Assembly: GCA_011109175.1 (NCBI GenBank)
Contig: RDEW01000035.1
Coordinates: 124,001-188,000, forward strand
Direction of reading: 5' to 3'
Length of the DNA: 64,000 nt
DNA from: Dicyema japonicum
Lineage: Eukaryota > Dicyemida > Rhombozoa > Dicyemidae
Part shown: piece after piece, positions 51,853 through 63,114 of the stretch
Numbering within the stretch: position 1 is the first letter of the stretch
Layout: each line of letters starts with the position of its first letter
Notes under the pieces: model-generated
The model's input: the letters and a program-made list of their open reading frames with translations, nothing else
What the model was told of the DNA's origin: nothing
Databases searched by the model: none
Position numbers and translations under genes: made by a program

Positions 51853-52054
51853 AACTATTGTAGAATAGATTTGGTCATCATAAACATAACTTCTTTAGAT
51901 CATTTATCCGTGAATGTTTGTGCTGGGCTTACTAAATATTGTTATCCTGGGGTTAATAAATATAATGAATATAAGACTTTCTTGTGACAAAATAAAAAAC
52001 AATTTCTATCTAATAATTCAATTATAAATAAAACCTGAAATCGCATTATTAAAA

Positions 52055-52300
52055 TTAACTTGTGTATACTTTGTCACACGTGTCGTAAATTTTTTGAAGA
52101 ATTTTACTTCCATTGAGGGGGATGTCCATGAAATAGTCTCCAAGCCTTCGGTGAGTTGTGAATAAAGTCAAAGCTGACTTTTCTGCATTTGTAAGTGATT
52201 TTTTGTAAAGCCATAAACTAAGATCATAAGATATAATAGAAATTGTGTTTGACGCCACTATAGGCAAATAATCGAAATTGTAAATATGCATCCACATACA
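52055..52300 (-). mobile_element. LINE-A copy A11, RT thumb fragment
   Basis: The minus strand reads LSLWLYKKSLTNAEKSALTL, FTTHRRLGDYFMDIPLNGSKI, matching the thumb (S-x-x-KS-x-LTLFTT) of sister copies. Confidence 0.6.
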
Positions 52301-52734
52301 CCACGTGGTAGGTTTTCTACAATTGGGTTTTAGTTTTGGTTATATTAAGAAATTCACATACCGCTGAACGATCATAATTTTGGGTTAATGACTCATCATG
52401 ATTTTTTTAATTTAAATGAATTTTTTAACTTTTCTAACGATCCTTGTATAAATTCAATCAGTTTTCTTGATTTACTAATGTTTTCAGTCTTGTTAAAAAT
52501 AATATTGTCATCCAGCATAACTCATATAATATTGCATATAAAACATTTGGTAAAACATTATTTTAACTTTAAAAAGAATTCAGTACATGTTAGCACGTGT
52601 TACTGCTATTATTTGGATCATTGATGGAAAGACTGGAAATTTTTTTTAATATCTATGAAAGGATTTCGAACACTCGGGGAATTGATTTTTGTCATTTTGT
52701 TGAATGAATTTTAAGATTATAATTTGTTAGATTT

Positions 52735-52905
52735 TTTCAATCTTATACAACACTGTGACCGAATGGTTAAGTGAAAGAAGTTCCGGATCAAAATCCAGTA
52801 GGTTAATGTTCAATTTGGTTGAAGATTCTACGCATCTACTACCTTCTGGCAATATCTTGACTGTCTTCAAGTAAACAGCCAAGTTTGTTGGTTTTTCGCT
52901 ATGTT
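52735..52905 (+). mobile_element. Possible third SINE (tRNA-like head, S1-like body)
   Basis: ACTGTGACCGAATGGTTAAG resembles the 5' part of a class II tRNA with an A box. About 50 bases later GGTTGAAGATTCTACGCATC resembles the S1 body (GGTGGAAGGTTCCACGCATC). The B box is not clean and no tail is seen. Confidence 0.35.
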
Positions 52906-53029
52906 TCATTTGATCTACTTGAATTTCTCTTGATTTTCACAATGTCAGTTTTTGCGGTGTTCATTCCATGGAACCATCGGTTCAGAGCTTTGTGTTATAT
53001 AGCAACTCTCTGATCATACTGACAGAATC

Positions 53030-53125
53030 AGGGTACAAGAATTGTTCCAGTATTCTGAGTTTAGACCACGGCGGACCGTGTCAAAGGTCTTGGAGAGGTC
53101 TATTCCCAGGACTGTTGTTGCACAA
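53030..53125 (-). mobile_element. LINE-B RT scrap B9
   Basis: The minus strand reads VLGIDLSKTFDTVRRGLNSEYW, the first catalytic Asp block of LINE-B. About 95 bases survive. Confidence 0.55.
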
Positions 53126-53169
53126 ATGATTAGTTATTTAAATAATATTTTGTATTTTAATTTAGTTAA

Positions 53170-53420
53170 TATTTTGTGTTGTCTGCTGGACTTACGTACC
53201 ACTCTATTACTTAGAGATGCCTTTTCAGTACACAAATTAATCTATCTCTTTGGAGGCACCTTGCTACTTAAAAATGCAACAGCTCAATACGGTCGATTCC
53301 CCATTCAAAATTAAAGGAAAACACAGATAGCTTTCCAGCCAAGGTATCTACCACTTTCCCATTAGAAGAGAGTTGTTCCGTCAGGTCTTTTGTCGGCTTG
53401 TGGAACTCTAAATAAATCGG
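53170..53420. mobile_element. LINE-R fragments R-j of opposite polarity
   Basis: The plus strand 53200-53315 reads DAFSVHKLIYLFGGTLLLKNATAQYGRF, matching NALSTQKLNYVLRGAPCYLKMQQLGAI of R-d. The minus strand 53410-53325 reads DKRPDGTTLF then WESGRYLGW, matching the endonuclease. Two parts of one element thus lie head to head. Confidence 0.55.
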
Positions 53421-53429
53421 GTTAAAAAT

Positions 53430-53954
53430 TATTCCAAAAACCCAGAGTGACAAACTAGCTAACTCTTTGATGCTGACTGTCTCCAGGTAACGAAGTTGTC
53501 CCCGGGGAAAGAATATGTGGATCCTCTAGATGCCGGCGTCTCATTAGTAAGGTCGATCCAATGACGCCATCAGAAAGAAGGAAATAATTATTACCAACTA
53601 GCCACATAGCACCACATGGCGGCACGCGGCTTTAAAATTAAAATAACTTTTAATTTTAAAGCCAAATTATTATAATTCCGGATTTGGGCTTAAAACATGC
53701 ACTTTTTATGGTTGCTTTTGACTATCAAATTCATAGGATTTAACTTAATTTGCCTAAACTTTTCTGGGTTCCACACTTGCACATATTTTGGCTCTGCAGG
53801 ACTTGCATACAATGTCTGAAACTTAAGTCCCCCAGGGACCAAAAAATACAACTTTGAGTTTTTGCATTTATTGATTGATGTGGCGTGACCTTGAATGCTA
53901 ATTTCCAAAGCTTTAACTTAACTTTAATTCAATTTCCCACTCCAGGCCATCAAT
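53430..53954. other. Unassigned DNA
   Basis: No gene recognised. A small GC-rich patch at 53515-53640 contains CATGGCGGCACGCGG. Confidence 0.35.
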
Positions 53955-54310
53955 TATTATAGAATAAACTAAGTTTATGCTTTGGGAAAATCAATTGACT
54001 GCTAGCCCGGAAAAGTCGGTGTTGACCTTATTCACGACAAACAGAAGACTAGGGAAAGTATCAATTGAATTTTGTCTTTTAATGAGTTTCGATTGTCGCC
54101 TGAAGGCGTTCTTGGGAAACTTAAGAGACAAAAAAGATCTGAGTGGACTGGATGTCATATACAAACAGTTCATCGGGGCTACAATAGGATACGCATGTAA
54201 TGTCTAGGGATCTAACCTTGCTGCAACGAATTTGTACAAGATCTGCAATATTCAACTGAAGGCAGCGAACCTACTAAGGATATTTTCAGAAACCTTGAAA
54301 ATATGCAATA
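53955..54310 (+). mobile_element. LINE-A copy A10, RT thumb fragment
   Basis: SPEKSVLTLFTTNRRLGKV, then DVIYKQFIGATIGYACNV and IQLKAANLLRIF match the thumb and C-terminal blocks of LINE-A. No 3' UTR. Confidence 0.65.
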
Positions 54311-54319
54311 AAATATTTA

Positions 54320-55159
54320 ATATTTGAAATCATCATACTCGCGTATTGTATCACTCATCTGACTATTTGACTTAAATTTTGAATTATATTATTAATGAGG
54401 TCAGAGATGAGTCACATATTATTTAATATGGATCTTGCTTCTAAGGGTGTGAACTCATCATTATGTTTCTTTTTAGCCGGCCAATCAGCAGCTAGGTGAA
54501 CATATAAAGGCACGTCACAACCTTATTTTTTTCTTACAGTCACCTTCACTAGTCTCGTATATAAACATAGTCATCATTTTAAGGTTAAAATTGTCTCGAT
54601 ACTAATCACCTGGGATGACCTTGTAACATCAAGTCCGTGAGTATACGACAGGTCACTGAATATCAGCGAAAGGACAAATATTCAACCTCTCACAACAACA
54701 ATCAATGTTTTGCGGCGGAATAGAGAGCTTAATGAAGTAATCAATGAGATTCACTCTCGGTTTGATAGGAAAGAATTTTATGAGAATAGTGAAGGAGATT
54801 GTGCTGGATCGCATAATCTTCTAGCATGGTATTTACATGTGGTCTTATGAATTAAGATTGCTTGTTTATCAAGTTCATAGATAATCCTAGCGTTCGATTT
54901 GTAGAAATGTTTAGCTGGTCTACTATGGCAAAGCTCTAATGCACTCAATTTCTTCATCCTCTCAAAGTGATTGTAACCCATTAATGGTTCAGGAGGTATC
55001 GGGTATGCAAACATTAGGAAATAAGGAGACATTAACGTTTGTTGGAATCTCGTCTGTCACAAAAATAGTATAAAATTTGTTATTGCAATCAATATTGAAT
55101 ATAAATCAATGTTGAATTGGCTTATTTGATGTTAAATTTATAATTACTATCCCAGTAGA
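54320..55159. other. Unassigned DNA with coding-like patches
   Basis: The plus frame 54680-54800 (RRNRELNEVINEIHSRFDRKEF) and the minus frame 55032-54778 (PPEPLMGYNHFERMKKLSALEL) look protein-like but match nothing I know. They could be exons of one or two host genes. Confidence 0.3.
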
Positions 55160-55620
55160 GACCGGTTCCCGAGGAATGGCACCATCAACGAGATCGTGAA
55201 GCGCTCTCTTGAGGCTGGTGAATTCACGTCATCTCTAGAACCGGTGAGACTGGATCATGGAGATGCACCTGGACGGGGTAACTGTATTCCGCATCTCTCG
55301 GAGAAGATGTTTGATTTGAAATGGGGCATGCAGCGACACCTTTTTACAGTTGATACTTACTGGCTCCGCCTTGAAAGCTAGGGATTGCTCGAACATTCGA
55401 GAGTTTCAAAATAAGAAAATATGACAGCTTCTCAACAAAATTCTATGTATAGCCTGTAGTCGTCAAAACGAGCGCACTTTTCGGGACCAAGATCGCTCGG
55501 ATTCATGATAACGAAAGCGAGTAACAAACTTTGCGAAACCGAGTGCTATTCCAAGAATTCTCTGGCAGTTATCAGGAGAAACAGCCACTCAATTAGCTCA
55601 AATGGAGTATTTTGATTGTT
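55160..55620 (+). mobile_element. LINE-R copy R-k, endonuclease and C-terminus
   Basis: EIVKRSLEAGEFTSSLEPVRL (near 55187) matches EVVKRALELAGYPSILEPTGL. The PDG block is degraded (APGRGNCIP). The end reads TECYSKNSLAVIRRNSHSISS. It stops 17 bases before Tigger-2. Confidence 0.65.
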
Positions 55621-55637
55621 TTGCTACATAATAAATA

Positions 55638-57562
55638 CAGTAAACTCTCTCAAATATGCCAATTCTAAAATTTGCCAACATTTTTAAAAATTATTTTTAT
55701 TTTTTAAAATATGCCAACATTTTTTAAAAATTATTTTTATTTTTTAAAATATTTTTAAAAAATTAAATAATTTAAAGAAGATATGGTCGGAATGTTCTTG
55801 TTGGGGTTTAACCAGAGTTTCAATTGCTCAAAAAGTGGAAATATTGGGGAATAAAGAAGCCAATAAATCAGCTTCATGTCAGACGACATGCAACAGATTT
55901 TCTTCTACTTTCAAATAGAGAATCTCTAGAAGAACAGTAAATTAAATATTAAATGCAGAAATGCATCTATTCTGTTCAAGAACAGAAATCCTAAACTAAA
56001 AACTTGTAAAAAATTAAAATACCCAGAGTTTGATGATAATCTATTAGATGGATTCAATGGAATTCAAAAGGTACACAATTTACTCTAACATTTAAGGTGC
56101 TTTATTAAACTATTCTCTATTATCACATAAGGCAGAATTTTTCGCAAAAAAAATTTCGTAAACTAATTTAAAAAATTCTTACGGGTTTTTGGAGAAATTT
56201 AAAAAAAGACATGGATTTCGAATGCGTGAATTACACTGCGAAAAGCCACTGAAAAACATGTTGATATTGATGACTTTTTAAAAGAATTTAAAGAAGTTTC
56301 AAAGAGTTAATTGTCTGAAACTATTTATAATTTGAATGAGACAGTAATATTTTTTAAATTGATTCCTTCTCGGTGCATTTGCAAATTTCCTTTCGGGGGA
56401 TATAAAAATTTCAAGAATAGAGTTTCAATAATGCTTTGCGCCAATATGTCAGGGATACATAAGTTAAAACCATTATTGATTGGGAAACCAAACATGTCCC
56501 GATGTTTCAAGAAATATGATTATAATTTCTTAGTTACTTGTTACAATTCTCAAAGGGCATGGACGACTTCATCAATTTTTGCGAATTGGATTACAAATTA
56601 TGACAATCTATTGAAAATTGAAAAAATATCAATTTTGTAATAAATGGATAATTGCCCATCTCATTGCCCACCTCTTTATCTGGAAAATACTAAAATTATG
56701 TTTATTCCAAAGTACAGGACTTATTCAACCTATGTATCTGGGAATCATAAAATATTTCAAAGTTCATTTTACAAGGCACAAATTACTATATTTAACGGAT
56801 ATGTTGGAATGCGAGAAGAACTCAGTATATGAATCATACAAGAGGTTAAATCTTAGAGATACTACATTGTTTGTAAAATTGGCATAGGATGATATGGAAT
56901 CTAAACAATTTCAAACTGTTTTGAAAGTCTAGAACGTACATAATGCGAATCAGAACTTACTAACATAAATGCAACAGAGAAATCGTATCCAGAACATATA
57001 TTTATGATCCTATTGAATTAGAAGAATTTATTTGATTACAGTGAAAAGGAGGCAATTGATGATGAAGGATAAATTAATTGCTATTGAGGAACAAAAAGAA
57101 TCCGGTAGTGTAGAAGTACATGAGTCATTAAACAAGGCTAAAATGCTTTTAAAATTAAGAAAGATTGAAAATTATCTTTTAGAAAACATTGAAAATGATA
57201 ATAATGCAGAATTCATTACTTATATAAGATATAAAGAAAATATTACAAATTCTAATAAGAGGCAATTGGGAATTGAGTATTATTTTAATAAAATTTAATT
57301 AATTTTTGTTTCCTTGGTTAAAAATATTGTTTTCCTTAAAAATAAAATTTATTAATTTAAAAAAGTTTAATTATCCTTTTATAAACGGGAGCCGTTGGTC
57401 CAATGACGGCTGAATTCTTGCAAGAACTCGGAGGATTGCTTGCCAGAAAGTTTAATAAATTAATTAAAAATTCAAATAAAATTTTATTCTGAAATCTGCC
57501 AATTCTCAAATTTGCCACAATTTCGCTGGAACCAAAAATGGCAAATTTGATAGAGTTTACTG
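55638..57562 (+). mobile_element. Tigger-2, pogo-type DNA transposon
   Basis: The left end CAGTAAACTCTCTCAAATAT and right end TTTGATAGAGTTTACTG are inverted repeats with TA on both sides (55636-55637 and 57563-57564). The internal transposase is degraded. A 65-base LINE-R scrap lies near 57385-57450. Length about 1.9 kb, the size expected for a Tigger without other insertions. Confidence 0.9.
55790..57300 (+). pseudogene. Tigger-2 transposase remnant
   Basis: Frames give IYNLNETVIFF (first Asp region, Asp to Asn), VSIMLCANMSGIHKLKPLLIGK (about 56430-56490), then MDNCPSHCPPLYLENTKIMF (second Asp, 56644). The third-Asp block is damaged. The tail includes a Lys/Glu-rich stretch at 57032-57298. 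Confidence 0.75.
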
Positions 57563-57725
57563 TATATAATTTATTAACCACTTCACTTTAATCATGGACA
57601 TATTAATTATTATCCAAGTATACAAAAAGACGTGCGGGAAGCGATCTGGCTGAGGCAACGAATTGGGATTGCAGTTGTCAGCGGAAACGCTTAATCCGTA
57701 ATGTCAGCAGCCGCTGTCCCCCATA
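57385..57725 (+). mobile_element. LINE-R scraps R-l inside and beyond the Tigger-2 right end
   Basis: 57385-57450 reads TGAVGPMTAEFLQELGGLLARK (partner: SGVFGPKTVSFLRALGCLL). 57625-57720 reads VREAIWLRQRIGIAVVSGNA, a stop, then SVMSAAAV (partner: WLFQRISLAVVRGNSHSIIS). They are consecutive parts of one LINE-R end, now separated by the Tigger right terminus. Confidence 0.65.
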
Positions 57726-57930
57726 GTTAATAAATAATATTTTATTGTTAGAAAATAAAAAAATGACAAAAGTTAAAAAAAAGTATACAGAATAACTAAT
57801 AACTATATAAAAATGGTATCAATAAATATTAAATTTAATTGGCCTACTCTACTTGATCTCGACAGTTTTGCGATTGCAATTGAAATTAATCTTCATCCTA
57901 TAACAAAAAATAATTTTTGTTCCACTTTGA

Positions 57931-58013
57931 TTTTGGTAAGACCCACTTTGCTTTTGGTAAGTACCACTTTGCTTTTGGTGAGACCCACTTTGCTTTTGGT
58001 GAGACCCACTTTA
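57931..58013 (+). repeat. 21-bp tandem repeat, four units
   Basis: The unit TTTGGTRAGACCCACTTTGC(T) is repeated four times with few changes. The period is a multiple of three: the plus strand reads LLLVRPT heptads and the minus strand KWVSPKA heptads. No larger gene is evident. Confidence 0.75.
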
Positions 58014-58243
58014 AACCTGAAATGGTATAGTTACATATTGCAATCAATATTGAAGCAATAATAGAACAGCACTGTATAGAATGGTCCACTGTGTTCAGAG
58101 GCGGAAGAGATAACTTTCTTGTAATTTTGCAAAATAATAATAAAAAATCAATACAACTAAACTACAAGAGCAATCCCACGTGCAGCAACCATTACATCAT
58201 AATTACCTAATCATATGATCACATTAATAAAAAAACAAATAAA

Positions 58244-58914
58244 TTAAACAGTAAAATTACCAATATCATGCATAATATGCCCATTCTTCATCTTAACCAA
58301 CTGCAACACAGAGTCTAGGAGTACCCCATGTGTATCCATCATATCATCTCTCACATTGACAAACTACAGTCATCAACAGCACAGCCTTCATTCTCTCAGA
58401 ATACAGCTATTTGAAGGTGGAAGTGATCTTGCTTTGCATTTCCTCATTTTCATATCTCTCATGATTACAGTTCAAATCAGGACAACTCTTCTCTAGGAAA
58501 ATACAAGGTCAGGTTCTGGCATTCCCTGGTCTGGGGACCTACACCATTCCACAGAAAGTCCCTTCGCACGGAATAGGACACTCCAGAATAGTAATAACGA
58601 TCAAGAATCACCACAGTATCTGCTGACAAGGCAGACTGGATTTTCTCACTAAAACATTAAGATTCGGGTACATTAGTTCCCATCGATTCGCTGAGAAGAG
58701 GAGATGAATGGCTCTATCGTCTAATTCTATCTCCTTCTACCAATATGGGTGTCCCGAGCTGTTTATTAGTTAAATGAAAACCAGGAAATGACATTAGCAA
58801 AGTATTTATTCCCAATTTACTTAAAGATTCAGACAAAAGTAGACATTGAGTTGATTTTCCCACTTTGTCTATTCCTTCCAAAACAACGAGAAACCCACAA
58901 AGTCTACTTTTCAT
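58244..58914 (-). CDS. DTYMK: Thymidylate kinase (dTMP kinase)
   Basis: Catalyses ATP-dependent phosphorylation of dTMP to dTDP. ATG 58914 precedes the P loop in GFLVVLEGIDKVGKSTQ. Introns of 23 nt (58759-58781) and 23 nt (58649-58671) restore FPARDTHIG, DDRAIHLLFSANRWELIEKIQSAL and then VILDRYYYSGVSYS, which holds the DRY motif. Further frames give AKGLSVEWCRSPDQGMPEPDLV, CNHERYENEEMQSK and a C-terminus ending HDIGNFTV. About ten residues after THIG are missing relative to the family. At least three one-base losses break the frame (near 58565, 58500 and 58355). It may be a recent pseudogene or an intact gene with assembly errors. Confidence 0.75.
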
Positions 58915-59039
58915 AATCAAATTGTGGCGGTTGATTTTAAATTTAAATAGTCTCAAAATTAATCTTTTGAATTAATTAATATAACTTAAATAAATTTAAC
59001 AAAATGACAATGATAAACAAATTTAAAACTAACTAAGGA

Positions 59040-59205
59040 TTTTAGATGCTGTTTTCAGAGAAGGTGGTCTTGAAAATTTCGGCAGCCGTCCTGTACGTTC
59101 ATGTGCGGGCACGAAGGAAGAACACCGGGCAAAGATGAGTTCTTTGTTAGAATGCATCGGGATCACGTGATTATTAGTTTGCTTTTACCGTGGTCTTGAA
59201 TTAAA
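59040..59205 (+). mobile_element. LINE-A copy A12, 3' end only
   Basis: Ends CGGGATCACGTGATTATTAG, TTTTACCGTGGTCTTG, AATTAAATAAAA, the LINE-A 3' hairpin and tail. It is directly followed by the 5' region of another LINE-A copy. Confidence 0.65.
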
Positions 59206-59211
59206 TAAAAA

Positions 59212-60720
59212 AAAGTATGCCGACGATGTGGTTCCATTTGGAAAAAAAGCTATACTTTTATCCTTACGAAATGGACCAACAAGGAAGCCTGTGTCGATGT
59301 GAGATATTGAAGCAAACCTAGTCCAGCCAGAATAGTTCAACTCAAAAATAAATGGAATCAAGAACAAGATACTTTAACTTGGGAGTTATTTGAAAGAACA
59401 CCGCATCGACATGTTGTTAATTCAAGAAACAAATTTTCCCAAAAAAATGCCACACCAAGATTTCCGAGATTCATTCATTCGTCGTGACAGATCACGGAAA
59501 CTTGGTGGACCTCATAGTAATTCGAAACAGAATTCCTTTGAGAATATAACTGACAATGTCCACACTATGCTTCACTAGTATGGAAATCTCGAATTTGTGG
59601 CTACCAAATCCGATTCCTAAGACTTTCAGTAACATTTTTCAACGCACATCTCCCGCCTTTGAGTTCCTGCTCCTCTTGTGCTCCCAGATTCTCTCACTTT
59701 ACTGAAAGATGGGATTATCTGTGATGGATTCAATGCGAAGCACCCATTGTGGTTGACGGGACTAGCCCATGACAAAAGGGGAAAGATGAGAATTGAGGAC
59801 CTTCATAATCTCATAATAAAACTTATTCAAAAAACCTAACTAATAATGAACCAATGTCCTATCCCAAAATCTATTCTGAGTCCGGTCTCAAGGATCATCG
59901 AAAGGCTTCTTCTGTACAGATTCATCTCAACACCTCGACCCAACACGGATTCGGGAACTATCGATCACAACCCTTACGTAATTCATTGCGGAAGGTTTTA
60001 ACTCCCCCAAACCCCATCAAATGACAGTATTTATATCCGTGGACATCACAAAAACGTTCGACACAGTCCCCAGGAAATTCCTTAAAAAGAAGATATTTGA
60101 AACGAACATCCACCTGAACTTGAAGCTCAAGTACTCTGCAACAACATCAAATCAAGATCTCGCTATTTCCAAATGGGGTCCCTCAAGGCTCACCACTCAC
60201 ATTTACATAAACGACATGCCACAAACTTGTAATGAGAACTTTCTAATCCTCTCTTACAGCGACGATATCATTCTTGCCTCCAAGAACAAGTGCATTCATT
60301 TAGCGACTCAGTCGACCGACAAATGTTTGAAAATGGAACTGTAGCTCGAGAATCGAAGATTGATACATCAGGTACAAAGTCCTCTGTAACCCTGTTTACC
60401 ACGTACAAAAGACAGCTCTGTGTCGATCCAAATATCCTTATGAAGAACGAGGCTATTCCTATTAACAAAAACAATTCTGAGGTCACAAATGATCAGGGAC
60501 TCTCATTTATCGACATTTGAGAACAAAGTAAATTCTGCTCTGAAGAAAATGAGAATCCTAAAAGTGATCTCAAAAACAGTCAAAGACTAAACTGGGAGCC
60601 TTGTCAGTTTATGAACAATTTATCCGACCCACGATGACGTATGCAAGTCCTTCATAGGAAATGTAGATTTCACACTCTTTGTCATTCAACTACCCGTAGT
60701 CCATGAGCAGCAATAAAGTT
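59212..60720 (+). mobile_element. LINE-A copy A13, decayed, internal deletion
   Basis: The leader has the remnant of a 2A motif (DIEAN, then a one-base loss in the NPGP codons, 59305-59330). Endonuclease scraps: HRIDMLLIQETNF, RRDRSRKLGG (59390-59578). After a deletion the RT resumes near 59870 (SPVSRIIERLL), with VDITKTFDTVPRKFL (60045) and ILSYSDDIILASKNK (60245, YSDD). The thumb continues to about 60720. No 3' UTR. It may sit inside a minus-strand host gene (60722-61035). Confidence 0.7.
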
Positions 60721-60721
60721 A

Positions 60722-61035
60722 GACATTCCTGAGTCGAATAAATCACATGAAGCAATTGGCTTAAGTGTGATATCCAACCACTATCAGTACTTTCCTGATA
60801 AATTAGATTATCATATAATTCTGCATATAATAGAGCGAAGATTATAATTCCAATAAAATGGTTGTTTTGTTGTGTTAACAAATTCAGGTAAAACCTCCAA
60901 TAAATTATAAAAATAATCAAAATAGGATGATAATAAGACGGCCTCGTTTTTCGATTTGGAGTCTATTTTGATTCCACAGGACTCATACGAAGAGGCGATA
61001 TATAATGCTATATCATTCATTAATAGGTTAATCAA
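60722..61035 (-). other. Possible host exons, unknown protein
   Basis: The minus frame from 61035 reads MNDIALYIASSYESCGIKIDSKSKNEAVLLSSYFDYFYNLLE. A second segment at 60812-60722 reads ELYDNLIYQESTDSGWISHLSQLLHVIYSTQE. They would join by removing a GT...AG stretch of about 75 bases. Protein-like, but no family recognised. Confidence 0.35.
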
Positions 61036-61650
61036 TATGGGGGAACACCGAGATTATGTTTGACTTTCATTTATTTTAGGGAATCGATCCGAATATTCCA
61101 CATTAATTTGGTTTTCTTATCTGTCAGGTTAGTTTGGTTTTTTATTACAATCGATTTTTATTTTCAATGAAAATTAGTATTATTAATTTCAATCTAAGCT
61201 GCTTGAATGGGTGGGCTATTTCCGCTGACAATGGCTATAGAGACACGCTCTCTAGATCCTTGGACACCTTTTGGATCATTGAGTTGTCTCACGTAGACCC
61301 TTGGTGACCTTTTCGATTATTATCCAGTTTCACGTTACTCCTAGGTGACCTTTGGATCATTTAGCCGATCCGACAACTAGATCTTGTGGGCCAAGGATTC
61401 TTGACGTCTCAAAAACAAATGATCCTCCGAAATGCTTCAGTACTTCCTTCTCTTTTGATCCTTGACTTGGTTAGAAACATAACCTAGATCTGACACTAAA
61501 ACAGCCAAATTAATCGAAGAGTACGTCACAGCACACGTAGCGCTCCATATCGGGTTTCGAAAATTAGCGAATGAGAAGATCATCATCCCATCGGGCGCTT
61601 ACCATCACTCAGGGGAAGACCAGATTAAAAACTAATTGTATTTGGATATT
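61036..61650. other. Unassigned DNA
   Basis: A short word TGGATCATT(T/G)AG with GTCTCACG recurs three times around 61250-61370 (about 55 bases apart), a degenerate tandem array. No gene seen. Confidence 0.4.
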
Positions 61651-61654
61651 AATA

Positions 61655-61680
61655 CAGTAAACTCTCTTACTTGCCAATTA
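61655..61680 (+). mobile_element. Solitary Tigger terminal repeat
   Basis: TA then CAGTAAACTCTC and, after TTAC, TTGCCAATT, the left end of the Tigger family. No matching right end is present nearby. Confidence 0.6.
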
Positions 61681-61938
61681 TTATTACTTCTGAGCGACTA
61701 ATTCGGACACTTGGATTACCTACCTAGGCAAAGCTATATTTTGAAGAGAATTTTCAGTATTGGAATTTCCACTGTCATTAAGGTATCCAGAGGATTACCG
61801 ACCCCTCCTATTAGTTAATGAGGCAAAGTAAATTATCATTATTTTCTTAGTGTTTATCTTTTTCTTAACAAATTACCTAATCTCTGACTTGTTTAAATAT
61901 CTCCACCTAAATCAATATTGTCGATTTTCTAAAATTCT

Positions 61939-62880
61939 ATGATTTTAAAATTAGAACTTTTGGATACTGCTTTAAAAAATCCTGATAAATTTTTGAAATT
62001 TTTTGGAGGGAACTTTTTTTCGAATATTTTTGTAAGAATTAAATCTAAACTTTGCCAAATGCAAAACATTAATATGAGATTTTCAAAACCTTTCGCTATA
62101 CTTTAGCGATTTCCCACTTTCTTCACTGAATTTATGTTACTAATACTAAATTCGCAAATTCCTCCGCTCTTTTTGATCTCACATGAAATCTCAAATGTCT
62201 CAGAAAATTGAAGTCGCACAACGGTTCTCCGATGACATGCCATTTCTTGACTTATTTTTTTTCCTACAAAATATTCAGGACTCTCCCTTGCTCTATGGAC
62301 CCAAATTTCTTGAAAATCATCTACAAGGAGAAGATGCAAAATAAAAGAAAACTTAATGTACCTCTTTATGACAGTAAATGAGCTTTATGATTAATTTTTA
62401 TCAGTTCTTCCTCTAACTCGCTTTTTATCGCGACACGGCAGGTCTCATTAGCCAAATTCTCAACCACCTCACGGATCGCATGCTGAACTCTCTGGGAGGC
62501 TCAACATTTTTAGACACGTGTGAACTTTTGAACGCCATAAAACTTTGAGAAACAAGATCTGTTTTTACAATCAAATTTACCAAACTGAAATTGGACCAAC
62601 ACCAACATTGATGTCTTGCCCCAAATCGATAAATAAGGCTCTTTCCGTCGCCTTCTTTGGAGCGCTTCTAAATAATTACTAAACACACATAAGAGTCCTC
62701 TCCTGTCGAATGAGCAGAAAACTTCACATCCATATCTGTCGAATAGAGAAAACTATAAGGAGACTGTCCACAAGACAATTAACGAACTTATCTCGATGCT
62801 AAAAAGACTAAAACGTTGAAAAAGGAAAAATATAAAATTCTTTTCTTTTAATTTGTCTATACCTTAGTTAAAACATAATC
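61939..62880 (-). other. Possible multi-exon host gene, unassigned
   Basis: Minus-strand patches look coding: QRVQHAIREVVENLANETCRVAIKSELEEELI (about 62490-62400), LVDDFQEIWVHRARESPEYF and ACHRRTVVRLQFSETFEISCEI (62330-62165), and EKKFPPKNFKNLSGFF to a stop near 61946. The last part faintly recalls a UBX domain end (PPK block). Boundaries and frame joins are not resolved. Confidence 0.3.
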
Positions 62881-63114
62881 GGGATGTAATTCTCCGACCT
62901 CCATAAATAGCCTTTGTATCAACGACCTTCTGAAGAGTCTCCGCAGAATTGACAGAAGCAGAAGTTCTCTGTTTCCGAGAGTTCTCATCAACTTGGTGTA
63001 TTTTCACAGCGGTCGTTATATATCTTGACAGAACTATATGAAAAATCTGACTATGGAATTCGTCTCAGTCCGTTTCCTTCCACATTTACTGTGTTTAATT
63101 AGTTTTCAGTTTCC

